Of a stretch of DNA of 64,000 bases, positions 6,871 through 14,312 are shown piece by piece. A program made the translations under genes and the position numbers. The number at the start of each line of letters is the position of its first letter. Position 1 is the stretch's first letter. Source of the DNA: Actinomadura sp. WMMA1423 (GTDB lineage: Bacteria > Actinomycetota > Actinomycetes > Streptosporangiales > Streptosporangiaceae); the NCBI RefSeq assembly GCF_006547145.1, contig NZ_CP041244.1, forward strand, positions 372,001 through 436,000, written 5' to 3'. The notes beneath the pieces are model-generated. The model saw nothing but the letters and a program-made list of their open reading frames with translations. It ran no database searches and was not told where the DNA came from.

Positions 6871-8991
6871 TCACCGCCGGCCGCCGAGCGCGGCGGCCCC
6901 GGCGGGCTCCTCCTCGGCCCGCAGGGGGCGCAGGCGCACGGCGCAGACCTTGAACTCCGGCATCCGCGAGACCGGGTCGAGCGCGGGGTTGGTGAGCAGG
7001 TTCGCGCGGCCCTCCCCCGCCCAGTGGAACGGCATGAAGACCGTGTCGGGGCGGATGGCGCCGGTCAGGCGGGCGGTCACGGTCGCCGCCCCCCGGCGGC
7101 TCTCGACCCGCACCTCGGCGCCGTCCTCGATGCCGAGGCGCCCGGCCAGGTCGGGGTGCAGCTCGACGAACGGTCCCGGCGCCGCCTCGGCCAGCGGCCG
7201 GACGCGCCTGGTCTGCGCCCCCGACTGGTACTGGGCGAGGACCCGCCCGGTCGTCAGGTACACGGGGTAGTCACCGTCGACGTCCTCGGCGGCGCCGCGG
7301 TGCTCGACGGCGACGAACCGGGCCCGCCCGTCCGGAGTGGGGAAGCGGTCCAGGTAGGGCCTCGGCGTGCCGGGGTGGTCCGGCGACGGGCACGGCCAGA
7401 ACACCCCGCCCTCGGCCTCGATCCGCTCGTAGGTGATGCCCGAGTAGTCGGCGGTGCCGCCCGCGCTGGCGCGGCGCAGCTCCCCGAACACCGCCTCCGG
7501 GTCGGTGCTCCACTCCCCCGGCGCCTCCAGCCGCCCGGCGAGCGCGGCGAGGATCTCCAGGTCGGTGCGGACGCCGTCCGGCGGGCGGACGGCGCGGCGC
7601 CGCCGCAGCACCCTCCCCTCCAGGTTCGTCATCGTCCCCGACTCCTCGGCCCACTGAGCGGTCGGCAGGACGACGTCGGCGCGCCGCGCGGTCTCCGACG
7701 GCACGAAGTCGGCCACCACCAGCAGGTCGAGCGCGCCGAGCCGCTCCTCCACCGCCGCGGCGCGGGGCGCCGACACGACCGGGTTGGACCCGAACAGCAG
7801 CAGGGCCCTCGGGCCGCCGGAGGTGCCGAGCGCCGACAAAAGCTCGTAGGCCGACCGTCCCGGCCCCGGCAGGTCGCCGGGGTCGACGCCCCAGACTCCG
7901 GCGACGTGCGCGCGGGCCTGCGGGTCGTCGATCCTGCGGTAGCCGGGCAGCTGGTCGGCCTTCTGGCCGTGCTCGCGCCCGCCCTGCCCGTTGCCCTGCC
8001 CGGTCAGGCACCCGTAACCGGAGCCCTCGCGGCCGGGGAGCCCGAGAGCGAGGGCCAGGTTGATGAAGGCGCTGACGGTGTCGGTGCCGCGGGCGTGCTG
8101 CTCCGATCCCCGCGCCGTGAGGACGTGGGCGCGGGACGCGCGGGCCAGCAGCCGGGCGGCCTCGCGCATCAGCGGCACGGGCACTCCGGTGATGCGCTCG
8201 GCCCGGTCGGGCCAGTAGGCGTTGACGACGGTGCGGACGGCCTCGAACCCGGTGGTGCGGGCGGCGATGTACTCCTCGTCGGCCAGGCCCTCGGCGAGCG
8301 CCAGGTGGAGCATGCCGTTGGCGAGGGCGATGTCGGTGCCGGGCGTGGGCTGCAGGTGCAGGTCGGCCTGGCGGGCGGTGGCGGTGCGGCGGGGGTCGAC
8401 GACGACGAGGGCGCCGCCGCCTTCGCGCATCCGCGCCAGGTGACGCATGAACGGCGGCATCGTCTCGGCGACGTTGCCGCCCGCGAGCAGGACCGCACCG
8501 GAGGCCGCGAGGTCGGTGACCGGGCCGGGCAGCCCGCGGTCCATCCCGAACGCCCGCCCGGAAGCGGCGGCGGCCGACGACATGCAGAACCGCCCGTTGT
8601 AGTCGATCTGGGACGTGCCGAGTGCGATCCGGGCGAACTTGCCGAGCTGGTAGGCCTTCTCGTTGGTCAGCCCGCCGCCGCCGAACACCGCGACGGCGTC
8701 GGGCCCGTGCAGCTCCCGCAGCCGGCCGGCCTCGGCGGCGACGCGGTCGAGCGCCTCGTCCCAGCCGCACGGCTCGAGCGGCGCGTCCCGGGTGCGGCGC
8801 ATCATCGGCGTGGTCAGCCGGTCCGGGACGGTGAGCAGCTCCGGCGCCGTCCAGCCCTTCTGGCACAGCCCGCCGCGGTTGGCCGGCACGTCCTCGCGCG
8901 GCTCCACCCGCAGGCTCCCCCGGGCGGCGCCGTGCAGGGTCATGCCGCACTGCAGCGCGCAGTACGGGCAGTGCGTAGGAGTCCCGATCAT
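6871..8991 (-). CDS. nasA: Assimilatory nitrate reductase catalytic subunit
   Basis: A 706-residue molybdopterin oxidoreductase that reduces nitrate to nitrite in the cytoplasm; no Tat signal is present. The N-terminal [4Fe-4S] cysteines are C8, C11, C15 and C43 (CPYCALQC, GGLCQKGW). Molybdopterin motifs include QIDYNGRFCMSSA, the cofactor-domain stretch GYGCLTGQGNGQGGREHG, and the C-terminal molydopterin-dinucleotide domain beginning YLTTGRVLAQYQSG. The length and lack of a C-terminal extra Fe-S domain match the NasA/NarB type. A GlnR-like box lies 23-60 bases before ATG 8991. It precedes nirD on the same strand with a 101-base gap. Confidence 0.93.
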   Translation of the reverse strand: MIGTPTHCPYCALQCGMTLHGAARGSLRVEPREDVPANRGGLCQKGWTAPELLTVPDRLTTPMMRRTRDAPLEPCGWDEALDRVAAEAGRLRELHGPDAVAVFGGGGLTNEKAYQLGKFARIALGTSQIDYNGRFCMSSAAAASGRAFGMDRGLPGPVTDLAASGAVLLAGGNVAETMPPFMRHLARMREGGGALVVVDPRRTATARQADLHLQPTPGTDIALANGMLHLALAEGLADEEYIAARTTGFEAVRTVVNAYWPDRAERITGVPVPLMREAARLLARASRAHVLTARGSEQHARGTDTVSAFINLALALGLPGREGSGYGCLTGQGNGQGGREHGQKADQLPGYRRIDDPQARAHVAGVWGVDPGDLPGPGRSAYELLSALGTSGGPRALLLFGSNPVVSAPRAAAVEERLGALDLLVVADFVPSETARRADVVLPTAQWAEESGTMTNLEGRVLRRRRAVRPPDGVRTDLEILAALAGRLEAPGEWSTDPEAVFGELRRASAGGTADYSGITYERIEAEGGVFWPCPSPDHPGTPRPYLDRFPTPDGRARFVAVEHRGAAEDVDGDYPVYLTTGRVLAQYQSGAQTRRVRPLAEAAPGPFVELHPDLAGRLGIEDGAEVRVESRRGAATVTARLTGAIRPDTVFMPFHWAGEGRANLLTNPALDPVSRMPEFKVCAVRLRPLRAEEEPAGAAALGGRR

Positions 8992-9013
8992 GCGCCGACA
9001 CTCCGCGTGCCCG

Positions 9014-9051
9014 GTTTCGCCGCCGAGTCCCGGGTGTGACCCCGGCGTTAA
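9014..9051 (-). promoter_or_regulatory. GlnR-like box upstream of nasA
   Basis: Minus-strand pentamers TTAAC, GTCAC, GACTC and GAAAC with 6-base spacers; 18 of 20 motif bases equal those of the nirD box. It is unusually close to the nasA start codon (23 bases), so the promoter must lie within or upstream of it. Confidence 0.65.
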
Positions 9052-9113
9052 ATGGCTTTCACGTCGCTCCTCCCCCGAGGTCAGGAGTCGTGAACGCGGC
9101 GCCGCAATCCCTC

Positions 9114-9131
9114 TTGACGCGCGCGTGTCAA
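9114..9131. promoter_or_regulatory. 18-bp imperfect palindrome between nasA and the Nudix gene
   Basis: TTGAC and GTCAA arms with an alternating CG core; 16 of 18 positions are self-complementary. It lies in the divergent gap, about 120 bases from nasA and 150 from the Nudix gene. Function is unknown; a regulator operator is possible. Confidence 0.35.
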
Positions 9132-9280
9132 GCGTTGTCGATCCCTGTCATGGCCTATTCGTTGCCTTTTGCCCGGTTGCCGAACGGATCGGCGGTGGCC
9201 CGGCGATCTCGCGGATGGATGCGGTCGCCTGTCCGTTACGGCCGGAATCGGCCCAGAGTGATCACGTTTAACCTCGGAGC

Positions 9281-9775
9281 ATGCCAGACCTTGCTTACTA
9301 CGCCTCCCTGCCGCGGGCCCGCGGCGCCGCGGCGGCCCTGCTGCTGGACGACCTGGGGCGGGTGCTGCTGGTCAAACCCACCTACAGCGAGGGCTGGTTC
9401 CTGCCCGGCGGGGTGATCGAGGCCGACGAGTCCCCGCTGTCGGCGTGCGTACGCGAGTGCGAGGAGGAGCTCGGCCTCGTCCCCCGGCTCGACGGGCTGG
9501 CCTGCGTCGACTGGGGCTCGCCGCGCGACGACGGCGTCGACGCGGTCAACGTGTTCGTCTTCGGCGGCACGATCACCGGACCCGAGATCGCGTCGATCCG
9601 GCTGCCGCCCGAGGAGCTCTCCGACCACATCCTCGTGGCGCCGGAGAAGGTCCCCGAGCTGGCGCCGCCGCACGTATCGCGCCGGCTGGAGCCCAGCCTG
9701 CGGGCCATGGCCGCGGGCGGCGCCGTCTACCTCGAGGACGGCCGCGAGCAGCCCTTCGGCGCCGCCCGCGCCTGA
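9281..9775 (+). CDS. Nudix hydrolase
   Basis: A 164-residue cytosolic Nudix-fold hydrolase. The catalytic Nudix box is complete: G-V-I-E-A-D-E, seven residues, then REC-EEE-LGL, supplying the metal-binding glutamates near residues 45-67. The preceding AAALLLDDLGRVLLVKP and the downstream beta strands are usual. Such enzymes cleave nucleoside diphosphates linked to another moiety; the substrate cannot be read from sequence. GGAG stands just before ATG 9281. It lies inside the nitrate cluster, between nasA and narK, but nothing ties it to that pathway. Confidence 0.9.
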   Translation: MPDLAYYASLPRARGAAAALLLDDLGRVLLVKPTYSEGWFLPGGVIEADESPLSACVRECEEELGLVPRLDGLACVDWGSPRDDGVDAVNVFVFGGTITGPEIASIRLPPEELSDHILVAPEKVPELAPPHVSRRLEPSLRAMAAGGAVYLEDGREQPFGAARA

Positions 9776-9865
9776 AACCGGGTGCCCGGGCGGAGCCGCC
9801 GGGCCGGCCGCCGGACCGGACGCCCGCGCCGGAACCGCGTCCGGACAGGACCGCGCCGGACAGGT

Positions 9866-10114
9866 CTACACCGACACCGCGTCCCGGATGGTGCGGGCGC
9901 GTTCGGGCTCGGCGGCGCGGGCGCAGTGCGCTCCGCAGTAGAAGTGCCCGCCCACGTCCACGCCGTGCCCCATGATCCGGCACTCGCAGTGCTCGCAGAT
10001 CGGCGCCATCTTGGTGACCGCGCACTCGAACGAGTCGAACGTGTGCACCTCGCCCTGCGCGTGCACCTCGAACGCCATCGCGTACTCGTTCCCGCAGACC
10101 TCACAGGTTCCCAT
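9866..10114 (-). CDS. Small Cys-rich metal-binding protein (prokaryotic metallothionein-like)
   Basis: An 82-residue protein with nine cysteines in paired motifs: CEVCGNEY, FECA, CEHCECRIMGHG and FYCGAHCA, plus several histidines. The second half resembles the SmtA-type bacterial metallothionein pattern, and the first half a treble-clef zinc ribbon. It probably binds zinc or another soft metal; storage and a structural role are both possible. GGAGAGG precedes ATG 10114. It sits alone between the convergent Nudix gene and the divergent narK gene. Short orthologues of this type are widespread in actinomycetes without known function. Confidence 0.7.
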   Translation of the reverse strand: MGTCEVCGNEYAMAFEVHAQGEVHTFDSFECAVTKMAPICEHCECRIMGHGVDVGGHFYCGAHCARAAEPERARTIRDAVSV

Positions 10115-10217
10115 CGTCGCCTCTCCGTTCCCCCGCCGCGTCGCCCTCTCTGCCTACCCGGGCGCACCCGGGCCTACCCGTCCCCTCACAGCGTCCGGAA
10201 CACGCTGTGCAGCGGAG

Positions 10218-10255
10218 TTATCACTTCCGTATGACCGGTCACACACGCGCGAAAC
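10218..10255 (+). promoter_or_regulatory. GlnR-like box (weaker) upstream of narK
   Basis: Pentamers TTATC, GTATG, CACAC and GAAAC stand in the same 6-base phase as the nasA and nirD boxes; about 14 of 20 motif bases agree. GAAAC ends 49 bases before the narK start, close to the 57 at nirD. A palindrome TGACCGGTCA (10232-10241) lies inside it and could be the site of a second regulator such as NnaR. Confidence 0.5.
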
Positions 10256-10304
10256 CCGCGCTTCCTACGGTCGGGCCGTCGAAGCGACCCAAGGAGACCG
10301 CCTG

Positions 10305-11678
10305 ATGACCGTCACCACCGAAGCCGCGCGCGCCGGGCGCGCCCATCCGACGAAGGGCCGCTGGATCGACGACTGGCGCCCCGAGGACCCCGCGTTCTGG
10401 GCGGCCGGAGGCGCCCGGACCGCCCGCCGCAACCTCATGTTCTCGATCTTCGCCGAGCACATCGGGTTCTCGGTGTGGACGCTGTGGTCGGTGCTGGTGC
10501 TGTTCCTCGGCCCCGCCTACGGCATCGACCCGGCCGGGAAGTTCACGCTCACCGCCGTCCCGGCCCTCGTCGGGTCGGCGCTGCGCATCCCCTACACCCT
10601 CGCGGTCGCCCGGTTCGGCGGACGCAACTGGACGGTGTTCAGCGCGGCGCTGCTGCTCGTCCCGGCGGTGCTCGCCGCCGTCCTCATCGAACCGGGCGTC
10701 TCGTTCACCACCCTGCTGCTGCTCGCGGCCGTGGCGGGCGTCGGCGGCGGCAACTTCGCCTCGTCGATGGCCAACATCAACGCGTTCTACCCGCAGCGGC
10801 TCAAGGGGTGGGCGCTCGGGATCAACGCGGGGGGCGGCAACCTCGGCGTCGCCGTCGTCCAGCTCGCCGGGCTCGCCGTCCTCGCCACCGCGGGCAAGGG
10901 CCACCCCGGCCTCGTCGCGGGCGTCTACATCCCGTTCATCGTCCTCGCCGCCCTCGGCGCCGCGCTCGCCATGGACAACCTGGCCCACGCCCGCAACGAC
11001 AGGCGGGCCATGCGGGACGTCTGCAAGGACGCCCACACGTGGATCATGTCGGTGCTCTACATCGGCACCTTCGGATCGTTCATCGGGTTCGGCTTCGCGT
11101 TCGGGCAGGTCCTGCAGGTGCAGTTCAAGGCCGAGTTCGACACCCCGATCAAGGCGGCCTACCTGACGTTCCTCGGCCCCGCGCTCGGTTCGCTGATCCG
11201 TCCCGTCGGCGGCCGGCTCGCCGACCGGCTCGGGGGCGCGAAGGTCACCTTCTGCACGTTCGTGGCGATGGCCGCCTCGGCGGGCCTCGTGCTGGGCGCG
11301 TCGCTGCTCGGGTCCCTCGCGCTGTTCCTCACCGGCTTCGTGCTGCTGTTCGCCTTCAGCGGCGTCGGCAACGGCTCCACCTACAAGATGATCCCGGCGA
11401 TCTTCAGGGCGAAGGCGCAGGCCGGCGTCGACGGCGGCGGGGACCCCGCCGCCGCCGAGCACGAGGCGCGCCGCCTGTCCGGGGCGCTCATCGGCATCGC
11501 GGGCGCCGTGGGGGCGTTCGGCGGGGTGCTGGTCAACATCGCGTTCCGCCAGTCGTTCCTGACCTACGGAACGGGCGACGGCGCCTACGTCGCGTTCATC
11601 GCCTTCTACGCGGTGTGCTGCGCGCTCACCTGGCTGGTCTACCTGCGGGCCCGCCCGGGGAGGCCGGCGGGCGTCTGA
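10305..11678 (+). CDS. narK: Nitrate/nitrite transporter NarK (MFS)
   Basis: A 457-residue, twelve-helix major facilitator protein of the nitrate/nitrite porter family in the cytoplasmic membrane. Both nitrate signature motifs are present: GGGNFASSMANINAFYP in helix 5 and GVGNGSTYKMIPAIF in helix 11, and the substrate-binding arginines lie in expected helices. The ~35-residue hydrophilic N-terminus (WIDDWRPEDPAFW) is typical of actinobacterial NarK. ATG 10305 has AAGGAGA nine bases upstream; earlier in-frame codons lack a ribosome site. It would import nitrate for nasA/nirD. Expression is probably under GlnR, judged by the upstream box. Confidence 0.93.
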   Translation: MTVTTEAARAGRAHPTKGRWIDDWRPEDPAFWAAGGARTARRNLMFSIFAEHIGFSVWTLWSVLVLFLGPAYGIDPAGKFTLTAVPALVGSALRIPYTLAVARFGGRNWTVFSAALLLVPAVLAAVLIEPGVSFTTLLLLAAVAGVGGGNFASSMANINAFYPQRLKGWALGINAGGGNLGVAVVQLAGLAVLATAGKGHPGLVAGVYIPFIVLAALGAALAMDNLAHARNDRRAMRDVCKDAHTWIMSVLYIGTFGSFIGFGFAFGQVLQVQFKAEFDTPIKAAYLTFLGPALGSLIRPVGGRLADRLGGAKVTFCTFVAMAASAGLVLGASLLGSLALFLTGFVLLFAFSGVGNGSTYKMIPAIFRAKAQAGVDGGGDPAAAEHEARRLSGALIGIAGAVGAFGGVLVNIAFRQSFLTYGTGDGAYVAFIAFYAVCCALTWLVYLRARPGRPAGV

Positions 11679-12351
11679 CGGCGGGCTGGCGGACCGGGCG
11701 CCGCCGCCGCGAGCGGCCGGGCCCCTCGCCCGGGTCCGGCCACCGCGGCGACCGGCCCGAGGAGCGCAGCACCGCCTCCCAGGAGTCCCCCGGCTCCAGC
11801 GGCAGGTGCGGGACGCCCCAGTGCCAGGCCGACACCAGCAGGTCCGGGTCGCGCGGCCGGTAGTCGGCCCCGGTCGCGCGGGCCATGTCCCAGGCGTGCA
11901 GGTGCCACTCCACGCACGCCGCGCCCGCGTGGTCGCCGACCGTGTACTTGGTGCCCCGGTAGATCAGGTGCGTCCGGTCCCACATGTCGGGCATCAGGTC
12001 GGCGTACGCCCCCGCCGACACCCCGAAGGCCAGGATCCGCTCCGGGCCGGGCTCTGGCGGCAGCACCGCCAGCTCCGCCGCGTTCTGCCGCGCCTGCTGC
12101 CTGATCAGCACCGCCGTCGCCGCCTCCCGCGCGAACAGCTTCGCCAGGCGGCTGTCGGGCGCGTCCTGGAGGTACTCCAGGAAGTTCTCCGCGACGCACC
12201 GCAGGTGCCCCGCGAGGTCGATCAGCTGCCAGTCGGCGCAGGGCGTCGGCACGTCCCAGTCCCGGACGGTCTCCGCGAGCGCGCGGATCGCCTTCACCCC
12301 GTCCTGGTAGGACTCGAGTACGCGGCACCGGTCCGGCGGCGTGCGCTCCAA
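11626..12351 (-). CDS. Maleylpyruvate isomerase-family (DinB-like, mycothiol-dependent type) protein
   Basis: A 241-residue four-helix-bundle protein of the actinobacterial MDMPI/TIGR03083 group. Early residues show the helix-1 tryptophan/proline pattern WDVPTPCADWQLIDLAGHL, with the first metal-binding histidine (AGHLRCV), and a later pair is in CVEWHLHAWDMARA. These would bind a divalent metal for thiol-dependent chemistry; members often use mycothiol. The last ~50 residues are Arg/Pro-rich, reflecting the overlap with the convergent narK end (53 bases), and may not be structured. The start is a TTG at 12351 with GGGGGA about six bases upstream. Substrate unknown. Confidence 0.75.
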   Translation of the reverse strand: MERTPPDRCRVLESYQDGVKAIRALAETVRDWDVPTPCADWQLIDLAGHLRCVAENFLEYLQDAPDSRLAKLFAREAATAVLIRQQARQNAAELAVLPPEPGPERILAFGVSAGAYADLMPDMWDRTHLIYRGTKYTVGDHAGAACVEWHLHAWDMARATGADYRPRDPDLLVSAWHWGVPHLPLEPGDSWEAVLRSSGRSPRWPDPGEGPGRSRRRRPVRQPAVRRPPASPGGPAGRPAR

Positions 12352-12532
12352 GTGACATCCCCCAACGTCCAGAGCACCCCAGTGCCCTCCCCGCCGGGAC
12401 GCCGGCCGCGGCCGTCACGCTGGCGCGACGTACGGCGCGGCACCCCCGGCGCTCCCCCGGAGAGGGCAGACTCTCAAAGTTCGGCGGCCCGTGCCACCCG
12501 GTGACGCCGTGTCGCCACGCGTCCGCCGCGGC

Positions 12533-12949
12533 TCACACGTGGGCGGCGGGCTGCGTCCGATAGCTCAGCCGGTGCGCCTCGCGCGCCGTGCGCAGCCGGT
12601 CGACCTCCTCGGTCCACGGGCGCACCGCCGGGCGCGCCTTGGCCTTGCGGTAGGCGATCTCGGCGGCGCGGCGCGCCTTGGCGTCCTGCGCGTCCGTCGA
12701 GTACACGTTCGGCCCCATCGCGATCCGCTCGGACGCCTCGGCGGCGGCGAGCACCGCCGTCATCGCCCGGTCGAAGGCCACCGTCAGCTCCCGCAGCCGC
12801 GGCTCGGCCCCGCCGGAGGCCTGCGCCTCCCGCAGCGCCCGCTCCGCCTCGCCGGCGGCCGCGAGCCGGTCCTCGTACTCGCCCGCCAGCCGCTGGTCGG
12901 CCTCGTACGGCTCCGCTACGTCCTTGCTCACCCGGCGGCCCAGCGGCAT
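12533..12949 (-). CDS. Hypothetical helical protein
   Basis: A 138-residue protein I do not recognise. It is rich in Ala, Arg and Glu, has no hydrophobic segment, and long stretches (about 20-60 and 85-125) would form amphipathic helices or coiled coil, for example EYEDRLAAAGEAERALREAQ. Codon positions show the strong third-base GC bias of real genes here. ATG 12949 is preceded only by GAGGGAG. It is divergent from the TetR gene at 13065, sharing a 115-base gap that carries the TetR operator-like element, so it is a possible target of that regulator. Confidence 0.6.
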   Translation of the reverse strand: MPLGRRVSKDVAEPYEADQRLAGEYEDRLAAAGEAERALREAQASGGAEPRLRELTVAFDRAMTAVLAAAEASERIAMGPNVYSTDAQDAKARRAAEIAYRKAKARPAVRPWTEEVDRLRTAREAHRLSYRTQPAAHV

Positions 12950-13041
12950 GGTGGTACTCCCTCGACGGTCGTGCAGTGTCCGATCAGGGAAAGACTACGC
13001 GGGGTCCCGGCGTGTTGGCGCGGCGGACACCCGGCCCGGGC

Positions 13042-13060
13042 CCTTTACGTAGTAAGGTCG
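13042..13060 (+). promoter_or_regulatory. TetR operator-like element, copy 2, overlapping a leaderless promoter
   Basis: CCTTTACGTAGTAAGGTCG: arms TTAC and GTAA around GTA. The right arm contains TAAGGT (13053-13058), a good -10 box whose transcript would begin at or next to ATG 13065, suggesting a leaderless mRNA under autorepression. A near-identical copy lies at 318-336. Confidence 0.6.
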
Positions 13061-13064
13061 GATC

Positions 13065-13664
13065 ATGGTCCGGCAACCCAGCATCAACGCCCAGCACCGC
13101 GCACCGCTGACCACCGACCGCATCATCGAGGAGGCCCTGCGGATCGTCGACGGCCAGGGGCTCGGCCGCCTCACGATGCGCCGCCTCGGCGACGCCCTGG
13201 AGGTGGAGGCGATGGCCATCTACCACCACCTCCCCCGCGGCAAGGAGCAGCTCCTCGACGGCCTCGTCGTGCACGTCGCGGCGGCACCGGCCGACACGGC
13301 GGCGCACGGACGCTGGCAGGACGTCCTGCGGGCTTGGGCCGGCGGCTACCGGGAGCGCCTGCTGGCGCACGCGGGCGTCCTCCCGCTGGTCGTCACGCGC
13401 CGCAACCCCGCCGCGCTCACCGAGACCCTCGCGTCCCTGCGGGAGGTGCTGCGCCGCGGCGGCGTCCCCGAGGACGCCGCCGCCGTCGCGGCGCACACCC
13501 TGCTCGGCTACGTGATCGGGCACGCCGCGCTGGAGGTGCGCGGCACCGCCGAGGACGGCGCCGCCGCCCGGATCGCCGCCGGCGAGGGCGGCGGGAGCGG
13601 CCCGGTCGACTGGGACGCCCGCTTCCGCGCCGGCCTCGACGTCGTCCTCGGCGGCGTGCGCTAG
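13065..13664 (+). CDS. TetR-family transcriptional regulator
   Basis: A 199-residue regulator. The helix-turn-helix spans about residues 18-62 (IIEEALRIVDGQGLGRLTMRRLGDALEVEAMAIYHHLP), with the conserved AIYHHLPRGKEQLLDGL. The remaining helices form a TetR_C-type ligand and dimer domain with VVTRRNPAALTETL and GYVIGHAALE. No ribosome site precedes ATG 13065; a -10-like box ends six bases before it, so translation from a leaderless message is likely. The dyad overlapping this box indicates autorepression. It converges with lutC with a 6-base gap. The ligand is unknown. Confidence 0.9.
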   Translation: MVRQPSINAQHRAPLTTDRIIEEALRIVDGQGLGRLTMRRLGDALEVEAMAIYHHLPRGKEQLLDGLVVHVAAAPADTAAHGRWQDVLRAWAGGYRERLLAHAGVLPLVVTRRNPAALTETLASLREVLRRGGVPEDAAAVAAHTLLGYVIGHAALEVRGTAEDGAAARIAAGEGGGSGPVDWDARFRAGLDVVLGGVR

Positions 13665-13670
13665 GCGCGG

Positions 13671-14312
13671 TCAGTCCTCGACGAGGATGATCTCCAGGTG
13701 CCGCGGGCCGTGGGCGCCCTCGACCCGCGCCGCCTCGACGGCGTGGGTGGCCGACGGCCCGCTGATCCACGTCAGCGGGTGCTCCGGGTCGAGCCGCTCG
13801 ACCGCCTCCGGGACCGTCCCGACGATCTGGTCGGCGTGCACCACGCACAGGTGGTAGGCGGGGACGAGGGTGAGCGCCCGCCTGCCCTGCGCCCGGCCGC
13901 CGTCCAGGACGACCGTGCCCGTCTGCGCGACGGCCACGGCGCAGCCGGTGACGACGCCGTCGACCGCGGCGAGGGTGGCGAGGTCGACCGCCGGGGCGTC
14001 GGCCAGCGCCCGCACTCCGTCCAGCTCCGCGAGCCACCCGAACGGGAGGTCGGCCGGGACGACGATCTGCTTGGCCTCCCGCCCCCACAGCGCGGCCGCC
14101 ACCGCCGTGCCCGCCTCGTCCGCGCCGACGTGCCGCACCGCGGCCCGGTTGTCGGCGACCCGCTCGGTGAACAGCGCGAGGACGTCGGCCCTGGTCTCGG
14201 CGTCGGCCGCGGGCAGCCGCCGGGCGTAGCCGCGCGCCGCGGGCGGGCGCGCGGCGCGGGCCCCGCCGAGCGCCTCGCGGACCCGCCGCAGCACCTCCTC
14301 CCGCGAGCTCAT
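13671..14312 (-). CDS. lutC: LutC: lactate utilisation protein C (LUD domain)
   Basis: A 213-residue LUD-domain protein, third subunit of the LutABC (LldEFG) L-lactate oxidation complex. Family features include MSSREEVLRRVREALGG at the start, VTGCAVAVAQTGTVVLDGG in the core, VVHADQIVGTVPEAV and the C-terminal WISGPSATHAVEAARVEGAHGPRHLEIIL with its glycine-rich turn. ATG 14312 overlaps the lutB stop (ATGA), so the two are translationally coupled. The protein ends six bases from the convergent TetR gene. Confidence 0.9.
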   Translation of the reverse strand: MSSREEVLRRVREALGGARAARPPAARGYARRLPAADAETRADVLALFTERVADNRAAVRHVGADEAGTAVAAALWGREAKQIVVPADLPFGWLAELDGVRALADAPAVDLATLAAVDGVVTGCAVAVAQTGTVVLDGGRAQGRRALTLVPAYHLCVVHADQIVGTVPEAVERLDPEHPLTWISGPSATHAVEAARVEGAHGPRHLEIILVED

